Below are positions 48,300 through 58,503 of a stretch of DNA of 64,000 nucleotides, piece after piece. The position numbers and the translations under genes are program-made. Where the stretch lies: the NCBI RefSeq assembly GCF_000304475.1, contig NC_018946.1:62001-126000 (forward strand), written 5' to 3'. Position 1 is the first letter of the stretch. Each line of letters begins with the position of its first letter. The notes beneath the pieces are model-generated. The model was not told the origin of the DNA. It saw nothing but the letters and a program-made list of their open reading frames with translations, and searched no databases. The stretch is from Kazachstania africana CBS 2517 (lineage: Eukaryota > Ascomycota > Saccharomycetes > Saccharomycetales > Saccharomycetaceae).

Positions 48300-50657
48300 C
48301 TATTCGTCACAGTAGTGGATCATCGAGAGGAAAATGCTCATGAGCGCGTTGTCACGCTCAAGTACACTCAATTCTTCATCTTCATACAAAGTTCTGGCTC
48401 TCTTTAATGAGTTATTTATGAAATTGATGAAATCTATCAATTTGATTGATATGTTGCCAAATTTTCCATTACTAAAAACTTTATGAACTTTCTGTTTGAA
48501 TAAATTTGTTTTGTCAACATCCCTCTTGATTATTATCTCCTTAATCTCCCTTTTTCTAAGTGATACAATTAAAGATCTTGTAAAAAACTCGTTTTCGAGA
48601 TCCTTTTTCATAGAGTTTACAATAGTGGCTTCTGAATCTATCGTTATTGGATTACCTTGAAGTTTGAACCAATTGTTAAACTGGGGCAAATAAGTCGTAT
48701 AGCGTGGTAATAGTTCCGTACAGTGATTGCCTTTGTCCACTTGGACAATTTCTAGGACTGCAGCTTTTGAGGATGTAGATCTGGTAAATTTATTGTTTTT
48801 ACAGCCATCACCTATCAAACTTTCACCAGGTTTACAAATAGAATCAAACACATCGTCAATAATCTTGGACTGAGATATTCGTTGACAATTTCTGCCTATT
48901 TCAATGTTTTGAAGTGAGAATTTTTCAGATATTTGCCTACTTGTAGCTGTAGTCGTAGTAGTTGTAGTTGTCGCTGTGCTTGCTAGAGTAGAATCTATCT
49001 TTAGTGATTCAGGGGTGTTAAACCATGGATATTCATCATATTCACTAATGGCAGGCGAATGCTGTGGAGTTACTCTATCATTTGGCCGTAAATATGATTG
49101 GTGCAAAGAAGCACTGCTGGAGGTTCTATGAACATTATGGTTAGCTGAACTGGATATCTTTTCCCAGGAATCATTATTGTGACTTAATTTCGTGGATGGT
49201 GAAAATTGCAAAAGTGAAGGTCGTTTATTGAACCAAGATCCGTAAGACCCAGCCTGACTTGAAGATAACGAAGATGACAAGTAATGCAATGAATTATTAT
49301 TACTTTTGAAAGAAGACGGTTGTATTACTTCTGCTGAAGACTCACCAGATGACACAGAAACAGATCCATAACTGGAAGATGTCTTCTTGGGAATTTCCCA
49401 TCCTTTCCCCACAGTATGAGAAACATTTCTCTTGATTATAGGCATTGTTTTAGCCTTCTCGAACGGTTTTATTATATGTGGTTCATCTAGACCTAAAAGT
49501 GAATCAACATTATTTTCATAATCGTCCGAGCGATTAACTTCATTATCAACAACTTTCACAAAGTTTGCTATATTGCCATGAAATTTTGGCTTCAATAGAC
49601 CATTCAAAATAAAGATCAATTTGTTGGCAACCACTGAATTTCCGGATAGAACAATTATTCTTGTAGTAACAGTAGGATTGATGAGAGCATTATTATAGTC
49701 AAATAGAATCAAAGCAATTAAAGTCTGTAGAAAAATTAGTTTTGGACCATCTTTTATTTCGATCCAGTTAAAGCAGTCTTTGAACCAAGTGTCAATGAAA
49801 TTGGAGTAAGTGTTTGGATATAGGATAAGTCTTGGTAATTCGACAAAGGAGCGCAGACAAGGTAATAAATTTTTGGTTAAACTAAAGATAATCTTATCAA
49901 TATCCTTTGAATAGCATGAGGTGCCGTAATCCATTGGTAAAATACCACCTTGCTGATTCCTCTTTATCAGAAAATTCAACTGTGATGATATAACATTTTG
50001 AGATTGATCCAACCAAATATTTATAAAAGACCAAGCCTCTGCTATCACTGGGGTAAGAAAATTCGGTATACATAGACTAATTGCAAATCTATTTTTGCTG
50101 CTGATACCATTACTGCCCTGATTTGCATGGAAAATTCTTGTTATAATGATAAATTTAGAATTAGGTATACTTCTAAATTTGTCATTCTGTAAATTTGACA
50201 TTGAGGGCACTAAGGAACCAAAAATGTATTGTTTCAATTCATTTTGCCTAATTTTCATTAAATTACCAGAATTCTGTTGTGGATACGAATAATCCAGTGA
50301 AAATCGATAATGATTCTTACAGGCAATTTGACCAGTTTCTTCAGCAATCAAAACTCTAAAACAGTATTTAGCACAGGAATCCTCGGTAAATGCCAGGTAT
50401 TTCGTCCCAAATAGCTTATATTTCAACTCATCGGAGATGTTTTCCAATATCAACGACGATATTGCAAAGTTTCTCGAATTAAATTGGTTCGAGGATTTGA
50501 ACAAAGCATCTGTTTTTGTGGTAAGCGTTGTAGCATTTGAGTTCGTTGGTACGCCAGGAAAGTGAGATATTGGGTGGTTCGCTGTAGTAGCTGCTGTAGG
50601 TGTAGCTGTATTGCTGTCACTGGCAGCGTTAGTTTTCCTGAGTAGAGTACCCAACAT
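48300..50657 (-). CDS. LST4: Lst4, folliculin-interacting-protein homologue
   Basis: Partner of Lst7 (folliculin homologue); the complex is a GTPase-activating module for Gtr2 in amino-acid signalling to TORC1 on the vacuole, and affects delivery of Gap1. The frame runs back to a GTG at 50693, but the first ATG (50657) gives MLGTLLRK, matching the S. cerevisiae start MLGNLLRN; this yields 785 residues (S. cerevisiae about 828). A longin-like N-terminal part contains RVLIAEETGQIACKNHYRFS. The middle (about 390-570) is low complexity, including a Thr run near 558-570. The DENN-like C-terminal part holds SIVSLRKREIKEIIIKRD-like sequence and ends SMIHYCDE. It sits beside ZRT3, as YKL176C beside YKL175W. 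Confidence 0.9.
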   Translation of the reverse strand: MLGTLLRKTNAASDSNTATPTAATTANHPISHFPGVPTNSNATTLTTKTDALFKSSNQFNSRNFAISSLILENISDELKYKLFGTKYLAFTEDSCAKYCFRVLIAEETGQIACKNHYRFSLDYSYPQQNSGNLMKIRQNELKQYIFGSLVPSMSNLQNDKFRSIPNSKFIIITRIFHANQGSNGISSKNRFAISLCIPNFLTPVIAEAWSFINIWLDQSQNVISSQLNFLIKRNQQGGILPMDYGTSCYSKDIDKIIFSLTKNLLPCLRSFVELPRLILYPNTYSNFIDTWFKDCFNWIEIKDGPKLIFLQTLIALILFDYNNALINPTVTTRIIVLSGNSVVANKLIFILNGLLKPKFHGNIANFVKVVDNEVNRSDDYENNVDSLLGLDEPHIIKPFEKAKTMPIIKRNVSHTVGKGWEIPKKTSSSYGSVSVSSGESSAEVIQPSSFKSNNNSLHYLSSSLSSSQAGSYGSWFNKRPSLLQFSPSTKLSHNNDSWEKISSSANHNVHRTSSSASLHQSYLRPNDRVTPQHSPAISEYDEYPWFNTPESLKIDSTLASTATTTTTTTTATSRQISEKFSLQNIEIGRNCQRISQSKIIDDVFDSICKPGESLIGDGCKNNKFTRSTSSKAAVLEIVQVDKGNHCTELLPRYTTYLPQFNNWFKLQGNPITIDSEATIVNSMKKDLENEFFTRSLIVSLRKREIKEIIIKRDVDKTNLFKQKVHKVFSNGKFGNISIKLIDFINFINNSLKRARTLYEDEELSVLERDNALMSIFLSMIHYCDE

Positions 50658-51651
50658 AGTGACTAATGAAAAAAAAATGGTAACAACTTGCACGATACTA
50701 AAGACGGCTCTTTAAAACATGAGATTTAGCTCGTCACTCGACACTTTATAAGAGATATACAGACTCTAACACTATTTTATTCTTGAAAGAAACAAACTTA
50801 CAAGCTTCTTGTATCCCATCGCCGTGTTCTATAATTGATCGCCCTTCACAAACTCAATTTGAAAGCCAAAACTAAGCAATTTGATATGCGGTGTGCGGAT
50901 GTTTGCTACATCATCAACGTATGCTCAGCCAACTGCCAGCAAGTCGAGTCTGCACCAGCTGGTGAGATTAGAGCTGGCTACTGATGAGAGGCAGCTCTGC
51001 TGCAAGAAGGTGTGTTTGTGTGTCTCTGCGTAATGCTCAGCTAGTTGATGGAGGGTGAGTGCAAAACAACGACGACGCCATATCCGGCTGGGGCAGCTAT
51101 ATATTGATTGATACGGTGTTGGATACTCAAGTTTGATACCTCAATGCATGGAGCAGGTGGAATGTTGCCAAAGGGCATCCTAAGATCAGCATACCAGAAC
51201 ATTGCAAACGACAGCTATTTCCAGACAGTGATGCTTCTAGTGGGCCCTATCCTATGGAACAAAAACGTTATAGGCTACTAGAGCGATGTCCTGTATTTCA
51301 TAGACCTTACACTGTATTCAGAAGGAGACCTGAAGCTACCTTGCGTGTCTAGACTGCTAAAGGGAATATATGGTACCTTGCCTCGGACAGTGATGCAACA
51401 CTGGCAGAATGGGCCAGCAGCATCTCCCCCAGCAAGGGCTGGTCTATTTCCCTTTCGAATGTTCCCCTCTCCTGAGTTTTTTCTTGATGCAATTCCTAAT
51501 ATCATTGCTCATCTAAATTTGATTTCTCGGATTAATCGATGTCCTTTTTACACCCAAAAGGTTTTTAAAAGATTATTAAGAGATGTCAATCACAGTTATT
51601 GCCCAAGTTAGATAGTAATAAAAACTTATATTACTGCCTATTGTCTCAATA
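50658..51651. other. Divergent promoter between LST4 and ZRT3
   Basis: About 1 kb. The middle (50930-51070) is somewhat richer in G and C, with repeated CAGCT motifs. Frames at 51278-51505 and 51345-51611 are not credible genes. A zinc-response-like element lies at 51552-51562. Confidence 0.45.
51552..51562 (+). promoter_or_regulatory. Possible Zap1 zinc-responsive element before ZRT3
   Basis: ACCCAAAAGGT differs from the relaxed zinc-response pattern ACCYYNARGGT at one position. It lies 90 bp before the ZRT3 ATG; S. cerevisiae ZRT3 is a Zap1 target. Confidence 0.35.
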
Positions 51652-53010
51652 ATGCAATCTGATATGCCCAAATGGCTGCTGTATTCTCTGATTTCCTCGT
51701 TTTTATGTATATTAGGTAGCTTCTGTGTTCCACTGCTTTCTTCCTTCACAAGTAAAGATAGCCGGAGTAACACTAAGTTGCTGAACTATGGTCTCTCCTT
51801 GAGTGCTGGGTCAATGATAACCACTGCTTTGTATAAGATGTTGCCTCGAACCACAGATGAAAACAGATACACTGTGTTTTGCGGTGTAGTATTGGGTATT
51901 TCTATTAGCTTAGGTTTAAATTATATCGTGCATGCTTTTGCCTCCGAATCTTTAATTCATTGCGCTCATGACGCCAATGAACATTCTGACGGCCATGACG
52001 ATCATCATTCCGCTCATAAACGTACCGTTGTGGTCGATGCTGATACTACCGGGGTGTATAATAGTATGTCCGCTGTGACAGAGACGGAGCCATTACTTAG
52101 AGCTAAAAGCTTGAAAACAAAGAAGTCTCTGATAGACATTATTTCTCATAGACACGTAAACGGTAGTTGTTGTACAAATAACGATCTAGTGAAATGTTGT
52201 CAAGCCATGAAAGTAGATCATGTCTCCTGCATACCACCTGAAATGTCACCTATAACTGACAACGACGTCATTTGTACTATCCCCGCAACAGTTGCTGCCG
52301 CAGAAACTGCAACAAACGACAACGATGCATACGGAATTCTTTGTATGGAAAACTCTATCGGTTATGATTTGGAGAATTTATCTCTATATCGTAAAAACTT
52401 TTTAAATTCGAAGTTAGCCGTCGAATCCGATTCCCTAACTTCCTCTGATAATGGACCAGATGAAACATTGCATCACCATCATTTGGAGACACCTTTTTCT
52501 AAATTACTATCGATTGGTATGCAGACTTGCTTGGTATTGACGCTGCATAAATTTCCAGAAGGCCTCATTATTTATTATACAAATCATAACGAAGAAAACA
52601 GTGCATTGGGATTTTCTATCTTTCTAAGTTTGACAATCCATAACTTTGTTGAAGGCTTTGCGATGACTCTCCCATTTTCTTCAATTTTTGAATCTAAATG
52701 GTTAGCTATCTTAATCACAGTTGTTCTAGGTGGTGGATCTCAACCATTAGGTGCTCTGATTGGCTATTTAATATTCAGAAATAAAGCAGTAGATGGTGAC
52801 AATTTACCTCACATGGACTTGTTATTAAGTGTTACCGCAGGCTTCTTACTTGTCATTTCATTACAAATGTTCCAGACGGGTATCGGTTTCAGCGACAGCC
52901 ACCATCATCATTCAAGTGACATAAATAGCCATAGTCTCGGTACAAACTGTCTAAAATGGTGCTGTTTTGGCGTCCTGTTGATTTTAGCCAGTAATACCTT
53001 GAAACTTTAA
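51652..53010 (+). CDS. ZRT3: Vacuolar zinc exporter Zrt3 (ZIP family)
   Basis: Releases stored zinc from the vacuole into the cytosol. The 452-residue product (S. cerevisiae 503) begins MQSDMPKWLLYSLISSFLC, an N-terminal membrane segment, and has the ZIP layout: three helices, a long cytosolic loop, then more helices. Metal-binding helices include LTLHKFPEGL (His299) and LTIHNFVEGF (His330). His-rich stretches likely to bind zinc are HCAHDANEHSDGHDDHHSAH (about 104-123), a HHHH run near 280 and SHHHHSSD near 422. The central loop is shorter than in S. cerevisiae. It is divergent from LST4 and convergent with TPO5. Confidence 0.93.
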   Translation: MQSDMPKWLLYSLISSFLCILGSFCVPLLSSFTSKDSRSNTKLLNYGLSLSAGSMITTALYKMLPRTTDENRYTVFCGVVLGISISLGLNYIVHAFASESLIHCAHDANEHSDGHDDHHSAHKRTVVVDADTTGVYNSMSAVTETEPLLRAKSLKTKKSLIDIISHRHVNGSCCTNNDLVKCCQAMKVDHVSCIPPEMSPITDNDVICTIPATVAAAETATNDNDAYGILCMENSIGYDLENLSLYRKNFLNSKLAVESDSLTSSDNGPDETLHHHHLETPFSKLLSIGMQTCLVLTLHKFPEGLIIYYTNHNEENSALGFSIFLSLTIHNFVEGFAMTLPFSSIFESKWLAILITVVLGGGSQPLGALIGYLIFRNKAVDGDNLPHMDLLLSVTAGFLLVISLQMFQTGIGFSDSHHHHSSDINSHSLGTNCLKWCCFGVLLILASNTLKL

Positions 53011-53187
53011 AAAATTTTATACATTTAGCATACTATATATATGTTGATATTCTAGTGAATTTTATTTAAGATTATCATTCCAATAACCTGCATCATTAAC
53101 ACATAAAGTCATTAATACTTAATATATCCTATATTATATTTCTAATATACAATTTAGAGATGGGGAAAAGACGCTTTATAATAATCA

Positions 53188-55011
53188 TCAGTTCATCTCC
53201 GTCAACTCTTGTTCTTCTGGATCTTCCAAATTTATACTTTCCAAAGTTTCATGTGATTGTCTTGCATTATCAAGAACGTTAGTTTCATTTTCTTCAAACG
53301 GGTTTTCTAGAGCGAAATGTACACTTTTACTTTGGGTTCCTTCTTCCTTCTTAGCTTGTTGAGATTCTAATTGGTATGAATCAGAAGTAGCATCTGTCGT
53401 ACTATCCAGTAAATCATACTGGTGCTCTGCCAATGGCAATTTAAAATTTCTTTTGCCCCATTTAACGTACAAGAATGTAACACAAATAAGGCAGAAAACA
53501 TAAACCATTAATGCATAATTCATTGTTTGGAAAGTGACTGGAATTTGAACTGGCAGACAAACAGAAAACATAGATAATAATAACCATAATATTGAAATGA
53601 TATTTATACCCCAACCTAATTTGTATCTAATTTTGATAGGAGCATTCTTTAATATCCGTCTTCTTCCAAATAATATTAAAATCAATGGAATACATGTTGC
53701 TGAACAAAGGCACAAAACAGCAGCTCCAATAAAGGCATTGAACGCGGCTGTAGAAAATAGAGCTAAGATTCCTAAAACGTAAGAAATCGCCATACTTAAT
53801 AGAACTGAATTTTTTGGAACTTTCGATTCAGATTCTGGTTTGACAAATATCCAGTGGTCGTAGTAGGGAATGGCCTGGTCACGACTAAAACTGTAAACAG
53901 TACGAGAAGAGGCTGTGATCGAACCAATACCAGAGAAAAACAGGTTCCCCAGTATCAGTAATACTAAGAAAAATGAAACTATCATTGAATCGGTTGACTG
54001 TATAAAAATATTAACAATCGGTAACACCTTATGATCAGTAAATATTGTGCTTAAATCAGGTAATATTATCATGATTGGTAGTAAAAAGATAATACCTGAA
54101 AATGTTGAAATGAGCACAGAGATGGACATACCACGCGGAATGTCTCTTTCTGGTTTTTTAACTTCATCAGCTAAAGCTGGCAGCATACTAAAACCTTGTA
54201 ATGTGAAATTTGATTGTTGGAAGCCAATTATAAAAGAAATTAAAACGTTCGAGTAGCCGGATCGACTATTATCGAAATGAAATAAGGCATACTTTAATGA
54301 TCTATAGGTACCTTTGTGGAATATTAGTAGCAAAATGTCAATGAATATGATGGCGTAAATGATCCAATAGACACAGACCTTATTGATAATTTCAATGAAA
54401 CGTGCGAATTTCAAATTAATCAATCCTACAACGGTCACGACTAAGTAGAAAACAATCACAGTGTAAAAAATGAAATGCTCTTCTGAAATCAGATACTGAT
54501 CTTTCATCAAAAACAATGAGATAGTCAATTGTGCGCCTGCAAATGTGATGCTGGTGCTCATAGTCCAATTTCCTATCAACATAAGCCATCCAGTGTACCA
54601 TGAACAAAGAAGTTTAAATTTCTTTGGGGCCAACATTGCACTAGCAACATGCATTTCCATTGGAAATTTAGAAATAATTTCACCCAATGATAAAGAACAA
54701 AACCATATACTGATACCACTAAGAATAAACCCTAACATAATAGTGAGAGGGCCACCATTTATCAGGCCAATGGACATACTAGTACACATCCCCAGGACAG
54801 GACTCATTAAACCAAAACCAAGTCCAATCACCGAACTCCTTGATAGCAGAGACTTATCCAGTTCTTGTTCATATTTAAAGTGTTCAACAGTGTCACTATT
54901 TACCGAATCTTCATCCTCATGAAGGTACGTATGTAAATTCTCAAAAATTTCGCCTGTGTTAAAATGAATGCTATTTCGTACATTGCTCGGCAGTACACTA
55001 TACTCAGACAT
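53188..55011 (-). CDS. TPO5: Polyamine exporter Tpo5 (APC superfamily)
   Basis: Golgi or post-Golgi vesicle transporter that excretes putrescine and spermidine. The first in-frame ATG is at 55011 (MSEYSVLPSNV); the frame beyond it begins with GTG. The 607 residues (S. cerevisiae 618) contain about 12 membrane segments starting near residue 55. Conserved blocks are GLGFGLMSPVLGMCTSMSIG, INGGPLTIMLGF, SWYTGWLMLIGNWTMSTSIT, FTLQGFSMLPALADEVKKPE and VYSFSRDQAIPYYDHW. The C-terminal tail (about 530-607) is acidic and carries ENPFEENE, an NPF endocytic-type motif shared with the S. cerevisiae tail. It shares a divergent promoter with SNU114, as YKL174C with YKL173W. Confidence 0.94.
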   Translation of the reverse strand: MSEYSVLPSNVRNSIHFNTGEIFENLHTYLHEDEDSVNSDTVEHFKYEQELDKSLLSRSSVIGLGFGLMSPVLGMCTSMSIGLINGGPLTIMLGFILSGISIWFCSLSLGEIISKFPMEMHVASAMLAPKKFKLLCSWYTGWLMLIGNWTMSTSITFAGAQLTISLFLMKDQYLISEEHFIFYTVIVFYLVVTVVGLINLKFARFIEIINKVCVYWIIYAIIFIDILLLIFHKGTYRSLKYALFHFDNSRSGYSNVLISFIIGFQQSNFTLQGFSMLPALADEVKKPERDIPRGMSISVLISTFSGIIFLLPIMIILPDLSTIFTDHKVLPIVNIFIQSTDSMIVSFFLVLLILGNLFFSGIGSITASSRTVYSFSRDQAIPYYDHWIFVKPESESKVPKNSVLLSMAISYVLGILALFSTAAFNAFIGAAVLCLCSATCIPLILILFGRRRILKNAPIKIRYKLGWGINIISILWLLLSMFSVCLPVQIPVTFQTMNYALMVYVFCLICVTFLYVKWGKRNFKLPLAEHQYDLLDSTTDATSDSYQLESQQAKKEEGTQSKSVHFALENPFEENETNVLDNARQSHETLESINLEDPEEQELTEMN

Positions 55012-55435
55012 GCTAGTTGCTGGCTCTATCAACTGATAAACTCCATCTCTTGTTCGCAACACTCGTTATATTTGCAATTTTTCAATTAAAACAAGGCTCA
55101 ATATGTAATCGACGTTTTCCTGATCCGGAAATTAGGTGCTCTCACTTTCCTAATTAGGAATGTCACGTGATTACAGTACGACGTTTCTGCACTTTACAGC
55201 CTAAACCAGCCAGTTTAACGGTGAGTAAGCCATCTGTTCCAATATCCAGCAAATCAGCATTCATATGCTACCAATATCATCACGGAATGAACGCTACTTT
55301 CCGCTTTTCTCATCTTTTCTTCGATTTAATATCAACAAGGTTATGGAAAGTGCATTGCTAGAGAAAAAAAACTGCTGAGACTGATGAGGTTAAGCAGAAT
55401 AGAAGGAGGGCAGATATAGCATTACAGCAGAGATA
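55012..55435. other. Divergent promoter between TPO5 and SNU114
   Basis: 424 bp. Contains a perfect Mcm1-type palindrome and an adjacent CACGTG, annotated separately, plus a half-similar GGAAATTAGG at about 55127-55136. The frame at 55167-55361 is not supported. Confidence 0.55.
55146..55170. promoter_or_regulatory. Mcm1-type palindrome next to a CACGTG box
   Basis: TTTCCTAATTAGGAA (55146-55160) is a textbook Mcm1 P box with both half-sites intact. TCACGTGA (55163-55170), two bases later, is a perfect Cbf1/Pho4-type E box. They lie about 135-160 bp before the TPO5 start and 265-290 bp before SNU114, so either gene could be controlled. Confidence 0.6.
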
Positions 55436-58303
55436 ATGGATGATGATTTGTATGATGAGTTTGGGAATCTAGTCGGAGAAGATCAGAATACTTCTGAGGA
55501 GCAGGCGAGCTCGTCGAGAGAGAGTGATTTTGGTGAAGATAGTAACATCCCAGAAGGTGAAAGCCAAGATGCGGAAGTTCTAAGTAATGCCTTGGTTAAG
55601 ACAGATTTGAACGATGTATACGGGGATGAGGTTGAGGTTCTGGTGGAGACGGAGAATACGCAATCGATAAATGAACCGCTGGTGGCTCCCTCGATGGGTA
55701 GGTCCAGAGGAAAAGAATATGGATTGTTTTCACAATTGAGGAAAAACGTTCCAAAGACTAAATATGACAGAGAGTATTTGCTTTCATTACTTGCTGTTCC
55801 TGAGAGAATTAGGAATGTAGCCGTCATTGGACCTTTACATTCCGGTAAGACGTCACTTTGTGATCTATTAGTGCTGGAGTCTCATGAAAAGATGCCACAC
55901 GTTACTAAAAATATTAGACAGGGCTGGAAGCAATTGAAATATACGGACACCATGAAACAAGAAGTGCAAAGAGGATTAAGTACTAAATTAAATGGGTTTA
56001 CACTTTTGTCAACAGATCTAAACAACAATTCCATTGCGATGAATGTACTTGACGCTCCAGGTCATGTGAATTTCATGGACGAAGTTGCTGTCGCATTGAC
56101 TGCTTCTGAAATAGCTATCATTGTTCTCGACATTGTAGAAGGTGTAACATCCGTTGTCGAACAGTTAATAAAGCAATGTGAGAAAAGAAAAATCAAAATG
56201 ATTTTTCTCTTAAACAAGATCGATAGATTGATTATTGAAATGAAACTTCCTCCATTAGATGCATACTTGAAAATAAAGCATTGTGTGGATAAAATTAACT
56301 CATTCACTAAAGACTTACATTCGCCAGTTTTAGGAAACGTTTTATTCGCTTCTACAAAGTTGAACTTTACTTTTTCCATTAGAGAGTTCGTTACGTATCA
56401 TTATATGGACAGGATTCCGAATAGCAAGGTTGACGGACTTATTGACAGACTTTGGGGGGATTATCATTTTAAAAATGGGCAATTCGTAGAAATAACTAAT
56501 GTGATGAATGAGACTCCCACTTTCCTTGATTTTATCCTGTTGCCTTTGTACAAAATAATAACTCAAACTCTATCGGTAGTAGATTATGATAAATTAGCTG
56601 ATTCACTGGAGCAAAATTTTAATATTCATTTAAACCAGAATGAAATAAGCCAAATGGATTCTTTACCATTATTGAGACATGTCTTGACACTAATTTTCAG
56701 AACAGAAGCAGGCTTAACTCATGTCATTGCACAAAATAAAATAGCTATGTTAAAAAGCGATAAGAAACTTCTGGCGAGAGCTTTGAAAACATTAGATTAT
56801 GGCGGTAATGATTATACACTGCTTAAAATTCAAGAAGGTGTTCTGGATTCAAATTCGAAATTTTTTGTAATTGATAGCAATAAAGATTTTGATGAAGATG
56901 AAAAAAATTTTGATGAATCCTTGTCAGTAACTGAAATTGCATTAATGGGAGCAAGATACGTTTATAATGTTGACCGTGCTGGTCCGGGACAAATTGTCTT
57001 AGTGAAAGGTATCTCCAGTGCCTTTGATAAATCTGCAACTATTGTGGCAAACGATACGGAGAATATTGAAGGAAACTTGTTTAAACCGCTCGATTATATT
57101 AACTATCCATGTTTTAAAGTCTTTATTCAACCGTTGGTACCAAAAGAGCTACCTAAACTTCTGAATGCTTTAAATAAAATAAATAAGTACTATCCAGGAG
57201 TGGTGATAAAAGTTGAGGAATCAGGGGAGCATGTCATATTGGGTTTCGGTGAACTATACATGGACTGTCTTCTATATGATTTGAGAACCAACTATGCCAA
57301 TATTGAAATTAAAATATCTGATCCGGTCGCGATCTTTACCGAAAGTTGTCAAAATGAATCGTTTGCAGCAATACCAGTCACGTCTTCAAGTGGCAAATTG
57401 TCGATAAGTATAGGAGCAAAGCCTCTTGATAGGGCTTTCCTGAAAGATTTGAGCAAGGGTAAACTAAATGAATTTGAAATTGATAATCAAGTTAAAACCG
57501 GAAATATGAGAGATTTATCAAGAAAATTGAGAGAAGAGTATGGTTGGGATTCTTTAACAGCAAGAAACGTCTGGACTTTTCATAACTGTAATGTCCTAGT
57601 TGATGATACACTACCTGACGAAACAGATAAAACTACTCTCAATAAGTATAAGTCACAAATTAAACAAGGTTTTTATTGGGCAATGAGAGAAGGGCCTCTT
57701 TGTGAAGAAGATATATACGGAATCCAGTTTCAACTTCTGGGATTTGAGCTTCAAAATGGTGATGACGACAATGAAATTAGTGGAAGCCAATTAATTCCTA
57801 TGATAAGGAAAGCATGCTATATTGCAATGATGACAGCAAGCCCAATAATAATGGAACCAATTTACGAAGTCAATATTGTCGCAAAAAGTGCAATACTTCC
57901 CATTGTAGAGGAACTATTCCATAATAGGAGAGGTGCCAAGATATACAGAGTCGCAAAAATAGTGGGTACACCGTTATTAGAGGTGCGGGGTCAAATACCA
58001 GTAATCGAATCGATTGGTTTTGAGACCGATTTAAGATTGAGCACACGCGGTAACGCTATGTGTCAGTTACATTTTTGGAGTAAAATTTGGAGAAAAGTCC
58101 CAGGTGATGTACTAGATGAGAACGCAGTAATACCGAAATTGAAACCTGCACCAATTCAAAGTCTCAGTCGTGATTTTGTAATGAAAACGAGAAAGAGGAA
58201 GGGTATCTCCAATGACGGCATCACATCACATGACGGACCTTCCTTAGCCAAATATATCGATCCTGAATTGTTTGAGCAATTAAAATCGAATGATTTGATA
58301 TAA
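55436..58303 (+). CDS. SNU114: U5 snRNP GTPase Snu114
   Basis: EF-2-like GTPase of the U5 snRNP that regulates Brr2 helicase activity during spliceosome activation and disassembly. The 955-residue product (S. cerevisiae 1008) has the typical acidic N-terminus (about 1-90). The GTPase domain shows G1 GPLHSGKT (132-139), G3 DAPGH (206-210) and G4 NKID (260-263). The translation-factor domains II-V follow, with VDRAGPGQIVLVKG, EESGEHVILGFGELYMDCL and the C-terminal NRRGAKIYRV. It ends LAKYIDPELFEQLKSNDLI, typical of Snu114. It starts at the first ATG. The neighbouring EBP2 follows on the same strand, as YKL173W to YKL172W. Confidence 0.96.
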   Translation: MDDDLYDEFGNLVGEDQNTSEEQASSSRESDFGEDSNIPEGESQDAEVLSNALVKTDLNDVYGDEVEVLVETENTQSINEPLVAPSMGRSRGKEYGLFSQLRKNVPKTKYDREYLLSLLAVPERIRNVAVIGPLHSGKTSLCDLLVLESHEKMPHVTKNIRQGWKQLKYTDTMKQEVQRGLSTKLNGFTLLSTDLNNNSIAMNVLDAPGHVNFMDEVAVALTASEIAIIVLDIVEGVTSVVEQLIKQCEKRKIKMIFLLNKIDRLIIEMKLPPLDAYLKIKHCVDKINSFTKDLHSPVLGNVLFASTKLNFTFSIREFVTYHYMDRIPNSKVDGLIDRLWGDYHFKNGQFVEITNVMNETPTFLDFILLPLYKIITQTLSVVDYDKLADSLEQNFNIHLNQNEISQMDSLPLLRHVLTLIFRTEAGLTHVIAQNKIAMLKSDKKLLARALKTLDYGGNDYTLLKIQEGVLDSNSKFFVIDSNKDFDEDEKNFDESLSVTEIALMGARYVYNVDRAGPGQIVLVKGISSAFDKSATIVANDTENIEGNLFKPLDYINYPCFKVFIQPLVPKELPKLLNALNKINKYYPGVVIKVEESGEHVILGFGELYMDCLLYDLRTNYANIEIKISDPVAIFTESCQNESFAAIPVTSSSGKLSISIGAKPLDRAFLKDLSKGKLNEFEIDNQVKTGNMRDLSRKLREEYGWDSLTARNVWTFHNCNVLVDDTLPDETDKTTLNKYKSQIKQGFYWAMREGPLCEEDIYGIQFQLLGFELQNGDDDNEISGSQLIPMIRKACYIAMMTASPIIMEPIYEVNIVAKSAILPIVEELFHNRRGAKIYRVAKIVGTPLLEVRGQIPVIESIGFETDLRLSTRGNAMCQLHFWSKIWRKVPGDVLDENAVIPKLKPAPIQSLSRDFVMKTRKRKGISNDGITSHDGPSLAKYIDPELFEQLKSNDLI

Positions 58304-58415
58304 AATTAGCATATAATTCACATATATCTGTAATAATAGGTTTGTCTTTTTCAGTACTTGAAGTTGTTCTATTATAGCTATTTTTTTTTCATTTTTTAGG
58401 TGAAAAAGTTGCGAT

Positions 58416-58438
58416 GCGATGAGGAATGAAAATTTTCA
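58416..58438 (+). promoter_or_regulatory. PAC and RRPE boxes of EBP2
   Basis: GCGATGAG (58416-58423) is the PAC box and TGAAAATTTTCA (58427-58438) contains the RRPE core. The two sit side by side 66-88 bp before the EBP2 ATG. This pairing is the hallmark of ribosome-biogenesis genes, bound by Dot6/Tod6 and Stb3 in S. cerevisiae. Confidence 0.8.
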
Positions 58439-58503
58439 TTCTATATATTGCAAACTTATAGAGTTGATAGAAAAGATTTAAAGCACAGATAACTACACCA
58501 AAG

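Noticed and set aside
51278..51611. Small frames on both strands in the LST4-ZRT3 promoter
   Set aside because: The plus frame begins with GTG; neither has a recognisable family.
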